The position numbers and the translations under genes were made by a program. From Pisaster brevispinus (Eukaryota; Echinodermata; Asteroidea; Forcipulatida; Asteriidae), in the NCBI GenBank assembly GCA_023634235.1, contig JAMKCF010000005.1:434001-498000 (forward strand): a DNA stretch of 64,000 nt, written 5' to 3'. Shown in pieces: positions 48,001-60,460 of the stretch (position 1 is its first letter; every line of letters starts with the position of its first letter). Under the pieces are notes generated by a model. That model worked only from the letters and a program-made list of their open reading frames with translations. It was not told where the DNA came from and searched no databases.

Positions 48001-51000
48001 TTTCACAGTGTATCTTGTATACAAGTTCATCCTCACAGGACTAATAACTCACTAGAGTAGCTTTTCCACTCTTCAAATATTATAACAGGTAGGGAAATTC
48101 ATCATTGAGAGGGCAGGGCCATTTTCATTTTGCAAAGGGCACTTCTGTTGGATAATCTTTGAAGTCTATGGAAACTTTTGAAGGGCCACCAAGGCCAAGA
48201 CAAGAGCAATATGTAATTTTAGGCTTGTAATATGCCGAGTAAAAACACCACCGTCAAATCCGAAAAACAAAAACAGAGGAGTAGAAGTTTAGCATGAATG
48301 TGAAACAATAATGCTCATACCTCAAAGAAGCAGATGAGTCTTGATCAGTAGCAGTGACTTGAAGAACTGGACTGTTTGGACTGATTCCCTCTGGTATGAT
48401 TGCTGTGTAATTAGGGAATTCAAACTCGGGTTGATTGTCATTGTCATCGGTTACTGTGATCGTTAATTCAGTTGATGTCTCCAGCGACGGATTTCCTGGA
48501 AAGGGTAAAATAAAACAAGACAAAAACACTTCATAAATTTCACTTTTGCAATGAGAAATTAAACAATAAAGATTCTGTTCAAAAAAATTGTTTGCAAGAA
48601 AAGACTTAAGCAGCATAAAAATTGAAAGAAGTACTTAAAATAAATAGTTGAATGTGAAACAAAGAAGGAACTGGAAGTTTAGGAAGCTAAACCATGAAGC
48701 ATAGAGCAAAATGCAAAGTATCTTTGGTAAATACAATATTTACATTTGTGACCGACCATCAAATAGGGCTCTATTTGAACTTCACTGTTTGTATGAAGCC
48801 GCAATCTATCAGCATTACTTAATAAACAAGTACCATGTAAACTGACTGGAGACCACCCTTTAATTGAGAAATCTTTCAAGATGTGGTGTTGCTATAAAAG
48901 TTGTCACTGCCTGAAGATATCCAGCCACCAACTATTACTGTTCCCTCAAGACTAGTTGCAACAAACCAAACACACATTGCTAAGAGAATTAAATAGATGA
49001 TTTATTCCAATACTTAACAAATTGCAAAGCACCAAACTACAGAGTCCTTTTGCCTCTCCCTATGGTCCAATAACATCATTTTCTCACATTGCTTTTCTGG
49101 TTAATTACAAGTTTTTCGACCTCCCTGTTTCATTACACCATTTTGTCACGTATACTCCAACAATTTTGAGATGGACACATAATTCAACTTCAGGACAACT
49201 TTTGAACTCCGATGTTAAGATTATTCATCCCTTTGTTAGAGTGTACCTTGTTAAAATGCAGTACATGTACTCTGCATGAGGGTCAAGTTTGTCCAAAGAA
49301 AGTTTATAAAAACAAACAAGTTTGTCCTTAGAAAAAACTTGCACATAAAATTGAAATAACTACTTGATTTGTTTATGTCTCAGCTCAGTGAGGGTAGTTT
49401 GCTGCCAATGAAGGATCCATGATTTATAGGTTTTTGGTTCATTTTGATGAGAAACAAGGCCTCTTAAAAATGAGTGAATACAACAAGACTTTAGAGATGG
49501 CCTACTTCTTGAAAACAGAATCACCAACCACAGGAATTCAGAGTTCAAACTTACAGGTTGGTAAGAAACTGGAAAAAGTCTGCAGACAGATATCTTGCCA
49601 GATATCCCACTATAGTATTTCGAACCCATTCTTGTATGACTGACATAAAATATATTTTAAAAAGTCGCTCTCAAACCAACACATTTTAAAGCAATGTCAG
49701 TACAATATCAATCAAAATTGTGTTAAGAGATCTGATCGCACAGATTAGACATCAATCCAAACTTCCATCACTTCACAGTTTAACCATGGAGCTCCCTTGT
49801 GGTTTTTACAGTTTATATTTGAACTATTCCTTCCTTTTCCATCCAGCCCTGTTGGGCCTATTTCTGAATCCAATACACCAAGGTCTATTTGGTATTTAAT
49901 TTTGACAAGGCTACATGTGCCTACTTGTATAAAAGCTGCCATCCTTTCCCTGGAGGGTAATTGTGTTTCCTTTGACAGTCGTTCTGCTTACTACTGATAA
50001 TCTTATAGACAAGATCTTACTTTATCCAGGGGATTTACTACAATGTGAAAAGAGAAGGTTTCAATGTCAGTGTGAACTAGTTTTCTTGTTCCTGGGAGTT
50101 CCAGACTATTACCTATCCATTCAGGATTTCTTCTCCTCCATTTTAGGAAAGGGTGGGGGAGGGTGGGGGAGGGGGGGGGGTATTGTGTTGTTGACATTTT
50201 TTTGATGAGGGTGGTCTGAGTGCCTGAGTGATCTTTTGTCATTCTGGGGCAAAGGATCTAGCCACAAACTGATGACAAAGGTACTTCATTTGAAAATTGC
50301 TTTGAACTTAATAGCCTTTTGGTTGGTACACAATATGCTTGCTGGACACAATTATCATTTCAAAAGGGTATTTGTAGGTTGATACTGGAAACTTGATAGT
50401 ATCTGAGTTTGCTCTGTAACCATTTCAAACACAATACCTTGCAAGCTACACTAATGATAATATGTCACGTACATTTGGGTTAATTCTGCAAGTAAAACCC
50501 ACAAGAATTTGTTTGTTTGCTCCTATTTTTTTTAAGAGGATTTAGTTCCCACAACAAAGTGAATTATCTGGAGCAAAGGCTGGAAGACTTACTTTAGAAA
50601 CTAACAAAATAGATTTGAGTGACATGCAAGGCCTTGGAACATGTAGGCCTACAGGTTGGATGCAGGTTCTACACTTGAACTGCAGAGAAAGGTCTGCAAT
50701 ACTTTCTCTTTGCTTGTTTGAACTGACAGATTCTGTATGACCATGGAGGCAGAAATGTCTACCTTCATGGTATGCTTAATGTTCTTGAAACTACTGCGAT
50801 TGACATCCCACCCTCTTTTCAAATCATTTCATAAATTTTTCATACAAAAAGAAAATAACATGTGTGAGATTTTTAATTGAAAATGCACCTGGCTGCCTGG
50901 GGAACAAAACATGAAACTTTCCCATAAGTAACATTGTGATAAGTCACGTGTGACTAAACATTGATCAAGTAAATGTACTGATGTGGCAGTTCAGATTACT

Positions 51001-54000
51001 GGCTGCGACTCTATTGCCAATCCTGAGGGCAGTTCAGAACCTTTATAGAAAGCTTCTGGTTTCATACAAAACTCACGCACACCAGTTTGTTTTTCACCAG
51101 GACTTTGAAGGTACATGTCAATAAGCCTAAATGCAACTCTGTTTCTAAGCTTGCCTTACACTCTACTGCAACACACAAGGAAGTGACTTTATGAGTTTTT
51201 GTATCTTAATCCTGCTTAAGGGCCTTCCACATCAATTCAGACAAACTTTCTTGTTGTGAGAATTTATTCACTGGAAAATGCAACATGACAATCATTTAGT
51301 TAGGGAAACAAGCTGTTGATTGTTATCATTCTGATTAGCTTTTCTGCCTGTATGAAGGAAAACATGTCTCAATAATGCCAATCCAAACAGTTACAAAATA
51401 CACGTGGTAACACTCTCTAACATGACCAAGTACAATTCAATTGTAGCAGTACAATGGAGCTGTAAATTAGAAATCAAAATTAGAAATTAAAAAACGTGCT
51501 CCAGCAGCATTTAGAGGAATATATGGACGTCATTGTTAACAAGTAACAACCAACTGGACATTTTATGCCAAAGCACATAATATGGCAACAGTCTACAGAA
51601 ATACCAAGAGTTCCAACAAATAACATCAAATCTGATGCACCATGCATCATTGAGATCAAATGAAATGATGTTTATATGAAAATGTGACTGGATTTGTTCC
51701 TTCTGACATACAAAATGCTGTATATAAAATTACCTCTCAAATATAAAACTATGCCTTGCCTTGTTATCTGAGTAATTAGGCTTGTTTTGTACTTATTCAA
51801 AATAAGCAAATCTCCAACAACAAAATGTTTGTAAATGGCAAGTTTGTAAAATTACACCGGATTGACTTCCAGGTGTGTGCACATGGTTTCCCAGTAACAT
51901 CAACCACAATACTGCCTCCAGTGAAAGTCTAGTAGATTAGGTCATAGTGGCACCAGACTTCAAACCCTCATCTAGGTAGCTTGAGGTTGGGAACCCGGAC
52001 TCTCGGACTCTCTGACTCTCTGTAATTGGACCTTGGTAAGGTCCTCAAGCTCATACCAACAAGTAAGATAACATTCCAATGTTGCCAAACAAAGGACTGA
52101 GTTACAAACTACACCCATGTAGTATTCTACATTCATCCTTTTAAAAATACTTAGATTAAAAAATAACTGTGCTCCTGCTTTAGAAATCTGGAAGTTCTTC
52201 CACTTTTCTTTAAAACCAATTCCAGAAAAACCCCTTTTTGCATTAAAACATTTTTCAATGTCATTAGGTCTTAAAAAGGATCAGATAACTGCTGTGAGGA
52301 AGTCCTGCAGTACCGATACTGTTTCTATTTCTAACACTTTCTCAATTTTCTTTTTTTGTTTATGCAGACCTTGGGAGACAATCCTTGCAGACAAAAGAGA
52401 AAGCACAATCTCTGCAGTACTACCCCCAGTGCATTGATTAATTGTATATGTTTAATGTTATGATAGATCAATAAACCCCGATCTGATCATTACTCCCACT
52501 GAAGTAATCTACAATTATCAGCCCATTATTCGGAAGTAATTAAACAAGACCAAGCTGTGGTTATACCTGGATTGCTATGTAAAGCAGAGTAACAATAGAG
52601 GGGAAGTGACAAGGAAATTGTTGGCTATTTACAAATCAGCCATGGGGAAATCCTGTTATTAGTCAAAATACCTAACTGGTGGGATCCACAGTGTTTGGTA
52701 AGAGAGTGGTGTCTGCAAGTATTGGCAAGCTTGTTGTACACCTAACCATGACCTAACCATATCTGGCTAACAACTACATGTCAATAGATTGGACAAGGGG
52801 TAATTTGTGACTCTTTTCATAAAAACTTTGCAAATAGCACTTACCAGGTCTGAAAGTGACATTTATCAAACTTAGGGACACGTGTATGGTAACTGGATAC
52901 ATGAGTAATGTACAATGAGACATGACCTTGAAACATCTACCTGCAGTCCACAACAACACTGTAATACTCCACATTGAGTACACAGTGACAACTCAACACC
53001 TCATTCAAGATTTAACAATGCTTCAAACTTTACACAAGTACACTAGACAGTGTCATTTGTTAATCACACATAATGCACCAGTAAACCAAAAACTAAAACT
53101 TGAGGTATTTGGATGGTTTTCTTTCTGATGACGCCATGGTGTGACCCAAGGCCCTGATAGGTACAGACTCATGTCTGCATGAACTTGAATTGTTCCCAGG
53201 GGGACAAAAGGTCTGGATTTCTTTTCATCAGAGTCACGTTCATGTATCCTTCAATGTACCAATTCTGACATTAGGACCAATGATTTAGATGTTACGCTCC
53301 AATAATCTAAAAAGGAGTTTCAGATACTGTGTCAGTATATGAAATTATGCAGAAAGTGCAACTGATTCAAAGCATAGAGAAAGGACAGTGCTTTTCAAAG
53401 ACACCTGTGCAATCACAGGTTGAGTAATGTCACTCAATAGACAACTTTGGTTACTACCTCCCACTCATGTCAGCTTAGATGGAACTAAATACACACATTC
53501 AAAGTGCTGCATGGGGTAACTCAAAATAACCACAAATTATGAGCTCTGCACAACTTACAATTACTGACTAAAACAAACAAGCCACAAGATGTCTTGCTGC
53601 CTTCAAACTTCAATATTTGACCTCGTCCAATGTTCTTGCCCTGAGTTGACCGGACCAATTACAATGAGTAAAGTAGAAGGTTCATGTACCTAGCCCACCT
53701 CCTGATTAACTGTTCAATCTAAAGTATCTCCCCTAAGGTGAGAATGCTACAAGCTCAGGAAACTGTTTACTTCATGAGTTCACACGCCAGCTGCACAAAT
53801 ATCCACATTAACCATCAGTAACATCCATAACAAACAACCTTGACTGTACATCTCAAGACTCCACCCCAATCGTTCAGCCTTTAACACAGAGACTGATGAT
53901 GTCTTATATTGACATTGATATGACTTCCACTCTTAATAAGTCTTCATTACCTGATCACCAACAGCACTTGGCTCAGTTTCCCTACTCACATCCAATCACT

Positions 54001-57000
54001 CCTTAACAATTCTGTTCAAATCAAGCTTTGTTTCAACCCAATTATTGTCTATGCAGAATATTTTGTCTCTTTCTTTAATCTCTAACATACCATTCATAAC
54101 TACATTTTACTTAAGTCTTAGATGCAGCTGACTTTCCTCCTTCAGAACAATGCACCACTGTACATAGTCTAATGAGCTGTAATGTTAACAAAATATCTAG
54201 ATTGAGTGCAATTATTGAACTACCAACTGAGAGAACAGAACTTCAACCCCAATTTAATGTTAGAAAGTAGTAATACCAGTACATGTGGGCCTACCCCGGC
54301 ATATTTGTCCCTGTTGACTCACAGTAGGAATGAATACAGATTCTGCTTATGCACTAATGCTAATACTTCACTATTGATCAATCATATCTTTGTCCTTGTA
54401 TGAACAAGATGAAAGTTGCACCTTCTCTCACTTGTTTTAGAAAAAAATTCCTCTTTTTTTTCCTTTAACAAAGCGCAGTGAACTACTGCTTTGCCATCCA
54501 ATAGATCCACCAGGAAATATATCTGCCTTGGGGTTAAAAGGTCACGCTGTGACCCAGACTGATTGGCTGCTTGAAAGAAATACTTGCAAGGCAACAAACT
54601 TCAAGGGGTGTTCAAAAAAACCTTTACAAAAAAGTTTTTTCCCCCAGACAAACACACAGATTTTGAAGTTGTAGAAATAGTTTAATATGAAAAGTGATAT
54701 AAGTATTTCAATTTAATCAAAAAGAGGTTTCCTGCTAATTTTTGCCAGCAAAAATTTGTTTTAAAAGCAATCTTTTCTGCATAAACAGCTCTAAGGAATT
54801 GGACCCTGCAGCTCAAGCTTTATGCTGAAATGTTCTCAAGAAACGATTGATATTATAGCGGGGATGAAACAACCAGCAACCTCATTCCCAATGAAATACA
54901 AACTCACTGTGTGAAGTGTAAACCACACATGAGAGGGATGAAACAACCTTTGACCTCTGGATATTGAGGTGTATGTTTGTTGACTTGACCTATTTATTAA
55001 TCAAACCTCAATGTGTAGTCTAACTAATCAATCACTCACAACAACAAAAAGACTGACACCCAAACTAGACCAGAGTTCTATTTTCCCAACTAAGCGTCCA
55101 TTTCCTTTCCTTTCTCTATCAAGATGTATTCATAGCCAGAACAGTGAAATGATTGATTCAAGTCTAAAGGTTCAGTCGGCTCTTCAATAGACAGCAAGAT
55201 TGCAGTCTCATGTCATGCCTTTTGACAGTTCGATCCGAACCGAAGGGGAAAGTTAAGTGAGATGCAGAATATACAATGATAACTTAAGAGTTCCATTCAA
55301 TCTGCCACACATTTATCTCTTTCCTCATTCTTTCTGACATCAAGTAAAAGATTCATACATGTAGCTTTATTATAAAAGCAAAATGTTTATTCCAAAAGAC
55401 CTGTCACTCCTAACAAATTACAAAGCATTAATGCATGACAAGTAATATTTCAGTACATTATATGTGTAAGTGTAACCCTTCTCATACATGTAAATCTGTT
55501 TGTGTACCACAAACTCCTCCTCCTTCACCTAGTTATTTTGTCAAACTTTTTAAGGAGAGCTTACCCCTGAATATAATTCGTTCAGAGCAATTATTCAGGA
55601 TTATGTTGTAGTTGATTGAACAAGCCAAGAGTTTACTGACAACAAAGTGTCCATACTGAAAGCAGTCATGCACAAACTTGCCCTACTTATTACATTCTGT
55701 TCTACTTATCACACTCTTTATAAAACTCTTTTCAACCTAACTTCAAAACATTTGATTGGAAAATGTAGCCAACCAATTACAACATACACATTCCCTGTCA
55801 ACCATTTTTATGAGCAGGGATTGTTTATTTCACAAACCCCCTATAGTTGTGATAACTTGCATACATGTATAATGTTTGACAATTTACAAGGTGCCGGCAA
55901 GTAATACAGGGAAACATAAATAAATATTGTCTGTATTGTAATAGAAAATGCACAAGTTCAGGTGTATTACTGAGGGCATGTGTCGTGTACGTGCAGTATT
56001 CACAGGTACAACTGTTTAGCCAAGGAACACTAGACAGAAGCAGTGTCAAAGTACTGCCTTTTTTTAGCACTTAGCAAACATTGCAAGTAATCTTTTAAAA
56101 AATTACTTCTTTTTTTGCAACATCTAAAAATTTTAATGAGAAGAGCAAAGTATTCAAAAATGTAACAAGATTTATAAAAGAGAGTACAAACCTGCATCTT
56201 GAGCAGAAACAGTCAGTGTATACATCTGGACTTCTTCTCTGTTTAAAGATGCACCAACATGAACTGCTCCAGTGTCAGGTACGATGGTAAAGAGACCATC
56301 ATAATCACTGCCTTCAATACGATATGTCAATTGGCCATTAGATCCTCCATCCGCATCAGTTGCTGAGACCTGAATAACCTCAGCTGCTGGTTGGTTATTC
56401 TCCATAATCTCAGCTTGGTTATGAGAAGGGAAGACTGGTGCATTGTCGTTGATATCCTCGACATTGATGGTAACAGTAACAGATGAAAACCTTGATCCAT
56501 CACCATTGTCTTGAGCACGGATAGTCAAGGAATAAGACGAGCGACGTTCATGATCTAACAGGTTGGCAACAGACAGGATACCAGTGATTGGATTAATATC
56601 AAAGTCTGAGTCATAGTTACCACTGATGATTGAAAATCTCAACTCAGCATTAATTCCTTCATCGGCATCTGTTGCAAACACCTCAAGAAATTCCAAGCCT
56701 AGTGGAACATCTTCTGGTAGAGTTGAGTGATAAGATGCAGGATCAAAGATGGGTCTGTTATCATTAACATCTGATACCTCAATAACAATCTCCATAGATG
56801 TAGATTGGGGAGGTTGACCTTTGTCTGTAGCATGGACAGTGAGAGTGTATTCTGACTGCATCTCTCTATCTAAAGCATTCCACAAGCGGATGTTTCCATC
56901 CACTGGGTTGATCAAGAACACTTCACCAGGAACTGGGGATAAAGAAAACTCAATATAGCTGTTCTTTTCTACATCAGCATCCGTAGCCTGAACAAACATG

Positions 57001-60000
57001 ACGATGTCTCCGACCAATGTGTCTTCTCTTACAGAGACATAGTTCCCTGTGATGAAGACTGGTGCATTGTCATTCATATCTAATACAATCACAGTCACAT
57101 GAACTTGACTAGATTTCCTCAGTGTAGTGTCTGTAGCTTGATCTGTTGCTGTTATCGCTAGATTGTAGAAGGATTGAGTCTCTCGATCTAGCTTCCTAAC
57201 TGTAGTGATGCTACCATTGGGACGGATTGTAAAACTATTTGAAGGATCACCAGATGAAATCATGAATGATATCTCTGCGTTGGAACCTGAAGGAAAAACA
57301 AATCAACAATCAATTAGCTAAAAAGCTCTTAATATCAATCGAACAGGAAACTTCTTTTACAGATAAACAGAGAACAAACGAAGTCCAGCTGCTTATATGG
57401 TATTTTACAGAGAAGCATTAAATACCATTATACGTGTATCTTACATTCAAAGTGGGTTTGGATCAGTTAGAGAAACAGTGCAAAGTTAACATTGCCTTGA
57501 CAAATATTCAAACCCCAAAGTTAACTGAATAAACAAATGATGGGCAGAATGACATGTTTGGCTTTTGGCACGAGGTAACCTGTGCAGAATTGTTCAACCG
57601 ACAATACTACACAATTCAACTTGCCCTGAAAAAAATCAATCAATTATTAAATATTGGTAGGGAAACTATTGGTGTAAAATGAATTACGGTGATAATTATT
57701 TCAACGTCTGCAGGTTGCATGTCATGGAGGGTGACCAATTTCATCCATGGACAGCCAAGCGATGTCAAAACGTTGGACATCAATGAGACAAAACTTTTCA
57801 AATGATTGGGATTTTGGGATGACCTTCACAATGCCAATTAGCAGAGTGGAGTGTCTTGCATAACTAAAGATATCTCAAGCTGTTTTGAGATGCCTAATCA
57901 TGTAGTTATCATTTATGCCTGGAAGGTTTTGAAGCTTGAAATCGATATTGATGAGGACAAGCTCCTATAAACACATCAACTTCCAGCTGGAAATCTTCTT
58001 AGATACTAAATATTAAATTGTGATGAGTCAAAAATGCCGATCAGAATGCAGAGGAATTTTATCATCCCATGACAACCTTTATGAGGTACACTGATTGATA
58101 TACAATACTAACTCACTATTACTCCCACAAAGAACAAACATTTATTTCCAGCTGTAATGAGAGGAGGGAACACCCCAACAGTTGTATTTTGAGCTGTCTA
58201 ATATTTCTGCTTTTATTTTCCAGAATTCTGTAACTTGATACTCAGATGAGACTTGCACATTTTGTTCTGCTGTCTGTCTCTAGTCACCCTTAGCTCAAGG
58301 GGCATCAGGGGGGCACAAGCCAATCTATTTCTTGAAAATCAGCTCAAAAGAGGGTGCATTCTTGACATGGTTCCCCAGCTATGTCGGTTTCAAGAAAGCA
58401 GTGCAATTTGTTATAACGTGTTTTGTTTGTGCATTCAGGTTTTATGAGACTGGAAGGCCAACTATCATCCGCAAAGGGCAAATAATATTTGACAATGTTG
58501 AATACAACCATGGGACTCCATACTGACGACTGATTGTCAATTGAATGAATTATGAATTATACAGGTTTGTTGTATATAGGCCCCCTACATTATTGCACAA
58601 GCACAAGATTTGTTTCAGTAAATTTGAAAATATTATTTTAGTGAATAAAATTTCAGGTTTTTTTCACAGTAAGTTGAGATAAAAACAACAATAAAGGTGT
58701 AATTGGCATAAATCAAGCATGTTTAATAAAAGTCTGCTGTAACTCTCTAGTGTAACACAAATACTATGACCTCTTGACCTCATGTGTCAAAGGTTAGGGT
58801 TAGATTCATTGCTACAACTCGCATACATTGTGATATCCTGATATGGTTCATTTCAAGGTTAAATAGTAACATATTGCTGTAAAGGTGTGGATTTCCTGTC
58901 CTTACATATTTCAAAAACTGCCTGTATGGACTTGACTGAAATGGTCTTTGTGGCTGTCTATTCTGAAGGATGACTGAAGAGAATTATAAAACAGCAGGTG
59001 ATATTTCATCACATCTTGGACTGACTTTGAGTTTTTATCATAGCTTTTATAATAGATCAAAGTTGATACACCCAAACATCTGATCTCAAGATTCTTTGGC
59101 GTGAGCTTCAAAACTTTTAGCAAAGCATTGGATGATGTCCTGGCAAGGTTGTTTTACAATGATTGGGTTCCATATAAAGCCACATACAAAGAGAACCTGA
59201 TCTACTTGCTGAATAACTAATGTAACATTGGCACTCAATACAAAACACCAATAATAAAGTGTCTTTTGCATTAAGAAGTGTTGTTGTAAAGGCCTACCTG
59301 AATCGGCATCCGTAGCTTGAACTGCAACGATTTCAGTTCCTATATCTACATCTTCAGTCACATCCACCAAGTAAGTAGTAGGATCAAAGACAGGTGTGTT
59401 ATCATTGATGTCCAGGACATTGAAGTAGACTGTGGCTGTAGATGAGCGAGGCATGGTTCCTCTGTCATTAGCTTGTACAGTCAGAAAGTAAAGTTGCTTC
59501 TGTCGAGAGAAATATGAAGGAATGAATAAATTACTAATTAGATCTTGCAAAGTGATCATTAACCACAATAAATAAAAACAGTTTCTTATTTCAATATTAT
59601 GATTGCAATTTAGATAATACTGCTGAGCCAATTCCCAGGAAGTAAAACCCCAGGGAATTCCTGGGGAATGTTAACTCCACTACCACTACATTTGTTTCAC
59701 ACTTGATACAATTTTCTAGGTACAAATGAGTACTGAGTTATCTGGCTTAACTGGGTTAGCTTGCTTAACTCTACTCCCAAGCAAGGATAGCTATTTCCTG
59801 AAGGTTTGTCAGGGTAACCAATTTACAGTAAGAAAAGATCAACAAAAATTGTGCCTAGAGAATTCCTGGGAAATTTGTCCAATGTAAAAGGGACTTTATT
59901 ATTACCTGTTCATAATCCAAGCTTGTAACGAGGGTAAACTCTCCTGTTAATGAGTCTAATCTAAAGACATCTTCTCCCGGTGCTCCTTCAGTTACAATAG

Positions 60001-60460
60001 AATATACAACATCACCATTAGTCCCTGTATCAGGATCCACTGCAGAAACTGCATCTACTACTGTCCCTGCCACATGATTCTCATATACAGCGAAGGAATA
60101 CGTTGTCTTTGTAAACACTGGATCATTGTCATTTGCATCTTGTATATTCACATCAAGAGTAGTAACTGTAGACTGACGACCATCACTGGCACGGATTCCA
60201 AGTGAGTACATGGCCACAATCTCCCGGTCAAGCTGACCACTGGTTCTGATCAGTCCAGTATTTGGGTCAATAGCAAAGTGGCCATCATTACCACTAATAA
60301 TGCTGTATGAGATATCAGCATTGGAGCCAATATCAGCATCTTGAGCAAACAACGTGGTAATGGGTGAACTACTAGGAGCTTCTTCTGAGATGCTTGCATT
60401 GTAGAGGTCACATGCAAAGATTGGAGGGCTATCATTCTCATCTAAGACAGTTATCATTAC
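34228..60460 (-). CDS. FAT4: FAT4-like giant protocadherin, 3' part (partial)
   Basis: Eleven exons on the minus strand: 60460-59906, 59499-59298, 57286-56192, 48495-48321, 47921-47677, 47385-42590, 38445-38363, 38060-37756, 37340-37120, 36866-36602 and 36089-34228. All are GT-AG with joining phases and total 9,804 nt (3,267 aa plus stop). The first exon begins mid-repeat after an acceptor, so more 5' exons lie beyond the window. About 18 full cadherin repeats end in DxNDN-type linkers. They are followed by a degenerate membrane-proximal segment, four EGF domains, LamG, EGF, LamG, EGF, one transmembrane helix and a long cytoplasmic tail. This EGF4-LamG-EGF-LamG-EGF order is the FAT4 arrangement. 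FAT4 proteins bind Dachsous in trans and signal through planar cell polarity and Hippo/Yap. Confidence 0.93.
38682..40045. mobile_element. Candidate non-autonomous element: 75-bp satellite array bounded by TIRs
   Basis: Left end 38,682-38,720 and right end 40,007-40,045 are inverted repeats of each other (39 bp, 7 mismatches; the inner 24 bp have a single mismatch, acaaactgtgacg being the core). Between them are 17 identical 75-bp tandem copies. The array unit contains cagtttgttatctgag, so the left TIR runs into the first unit. No transposase is encoded. The structure resembles tandem-repeat-bearing MITEs described in marine invertebrates. It sits in the FAT4-like intron between the exons ending at 42,590 and starting at 38,445. 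Confidence 0.65.
38712..39986. repeat. 17 identical 75-bp tandem repeats
   Basis: The unit starts cagtttgttatctgagtg and ends gacaaagtggtttcc. The spacing is exactly 75 bp, for example 38,712, 38,787 and onwards. All 17 copies are the same in every base I compared, and the three open frames through them repeat an identical 25-residue peptide. Because 75 is a multiple of three, frames on both strands stay open. They are not genes. Confidence 0.95.
40050..42580. other. FAT4-like intron, remainder
   Basis: Intron sequence between the TIR-bounded array and the giant exon. It has a run of related short phrases near 40,618-40,735 (gcttaccagttaa, gcttaccagtaag, gcttatcaataaa) suggesting a small decayed tandem repeat. 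No exon is supported. Confidence 0.4.
42590..47385 (-). CDS. FAT4: Giant 4.8-kb exon of the FAT4-like gene: cadherin repeats, four EGFs, first LamG start
   Basis: One uninterrupted exon of 4,796 nt encodes about 1,599 residues. It holds eleven cadherin repeat ends in order (from LDTSGEFPVF to VQDQNDNPSS), then a roughly 200-residue non-canonical membrane-proximal region. Four EGF domains follow; the second and third carry the calcium-binding N-E/D-C-D/A start (INECDSEPCLNGGTC, NIDDCAANPCLNGGTC). The exon ends inside LamG 1 (LLLYNHDG, then WHSVEASRVGK). Large intronless cadherin blocks are usual for Fat-family genes. The start is a phase-1 acceptor (gtttaag) joined to the exon ending at 47,677. 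Confidence 0.93.
48161..48203 (-). repeat. Dispersed repeat fragment in a FAT4-like intron
   Basis: On the minus strand this reads tgtcttggccttggtg...gtttccatagacttc, matching the segment at 12,512-12,562. The flanks on both copies also contain a gccctt-type block, so the shared element may be longer. Confidence 0.45.
48496..56191. other. 7.7-kb intron of the FAT4-like gene
   Basis: The exons on both sides join in phase (phase 1) and in protein sense (SAQDAG followed by NPSLET within one cadherin repeat), so no coding exon is required here. Visible content is AT-rich unique sequence, a G-rich run at 50,151-50,180 and a short ggactctcggactctctgac run near 51,998-52,020. No transposase, RNA gene or other exon was recognised. 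Confidence 0.6.
50151..50180 (+). repeat. G-rich run, potential quadruplex
   Basis: Repeated gggtgggggag followed by a run of about ten G. It satisfies the four-G-tract pattern for an intramolecular G-quadruplex on the + strand (template strand for the FAT4-like gene). Confidence 0.6.
57287..59297. other. FAT4-like intron, nothing recognised
   Basis: The flanking exons join directly (TDADSG followed by SNAEISF). The short + strand frames at 58,250-58,530 have no splice or homology support. Confidence 0.5.
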
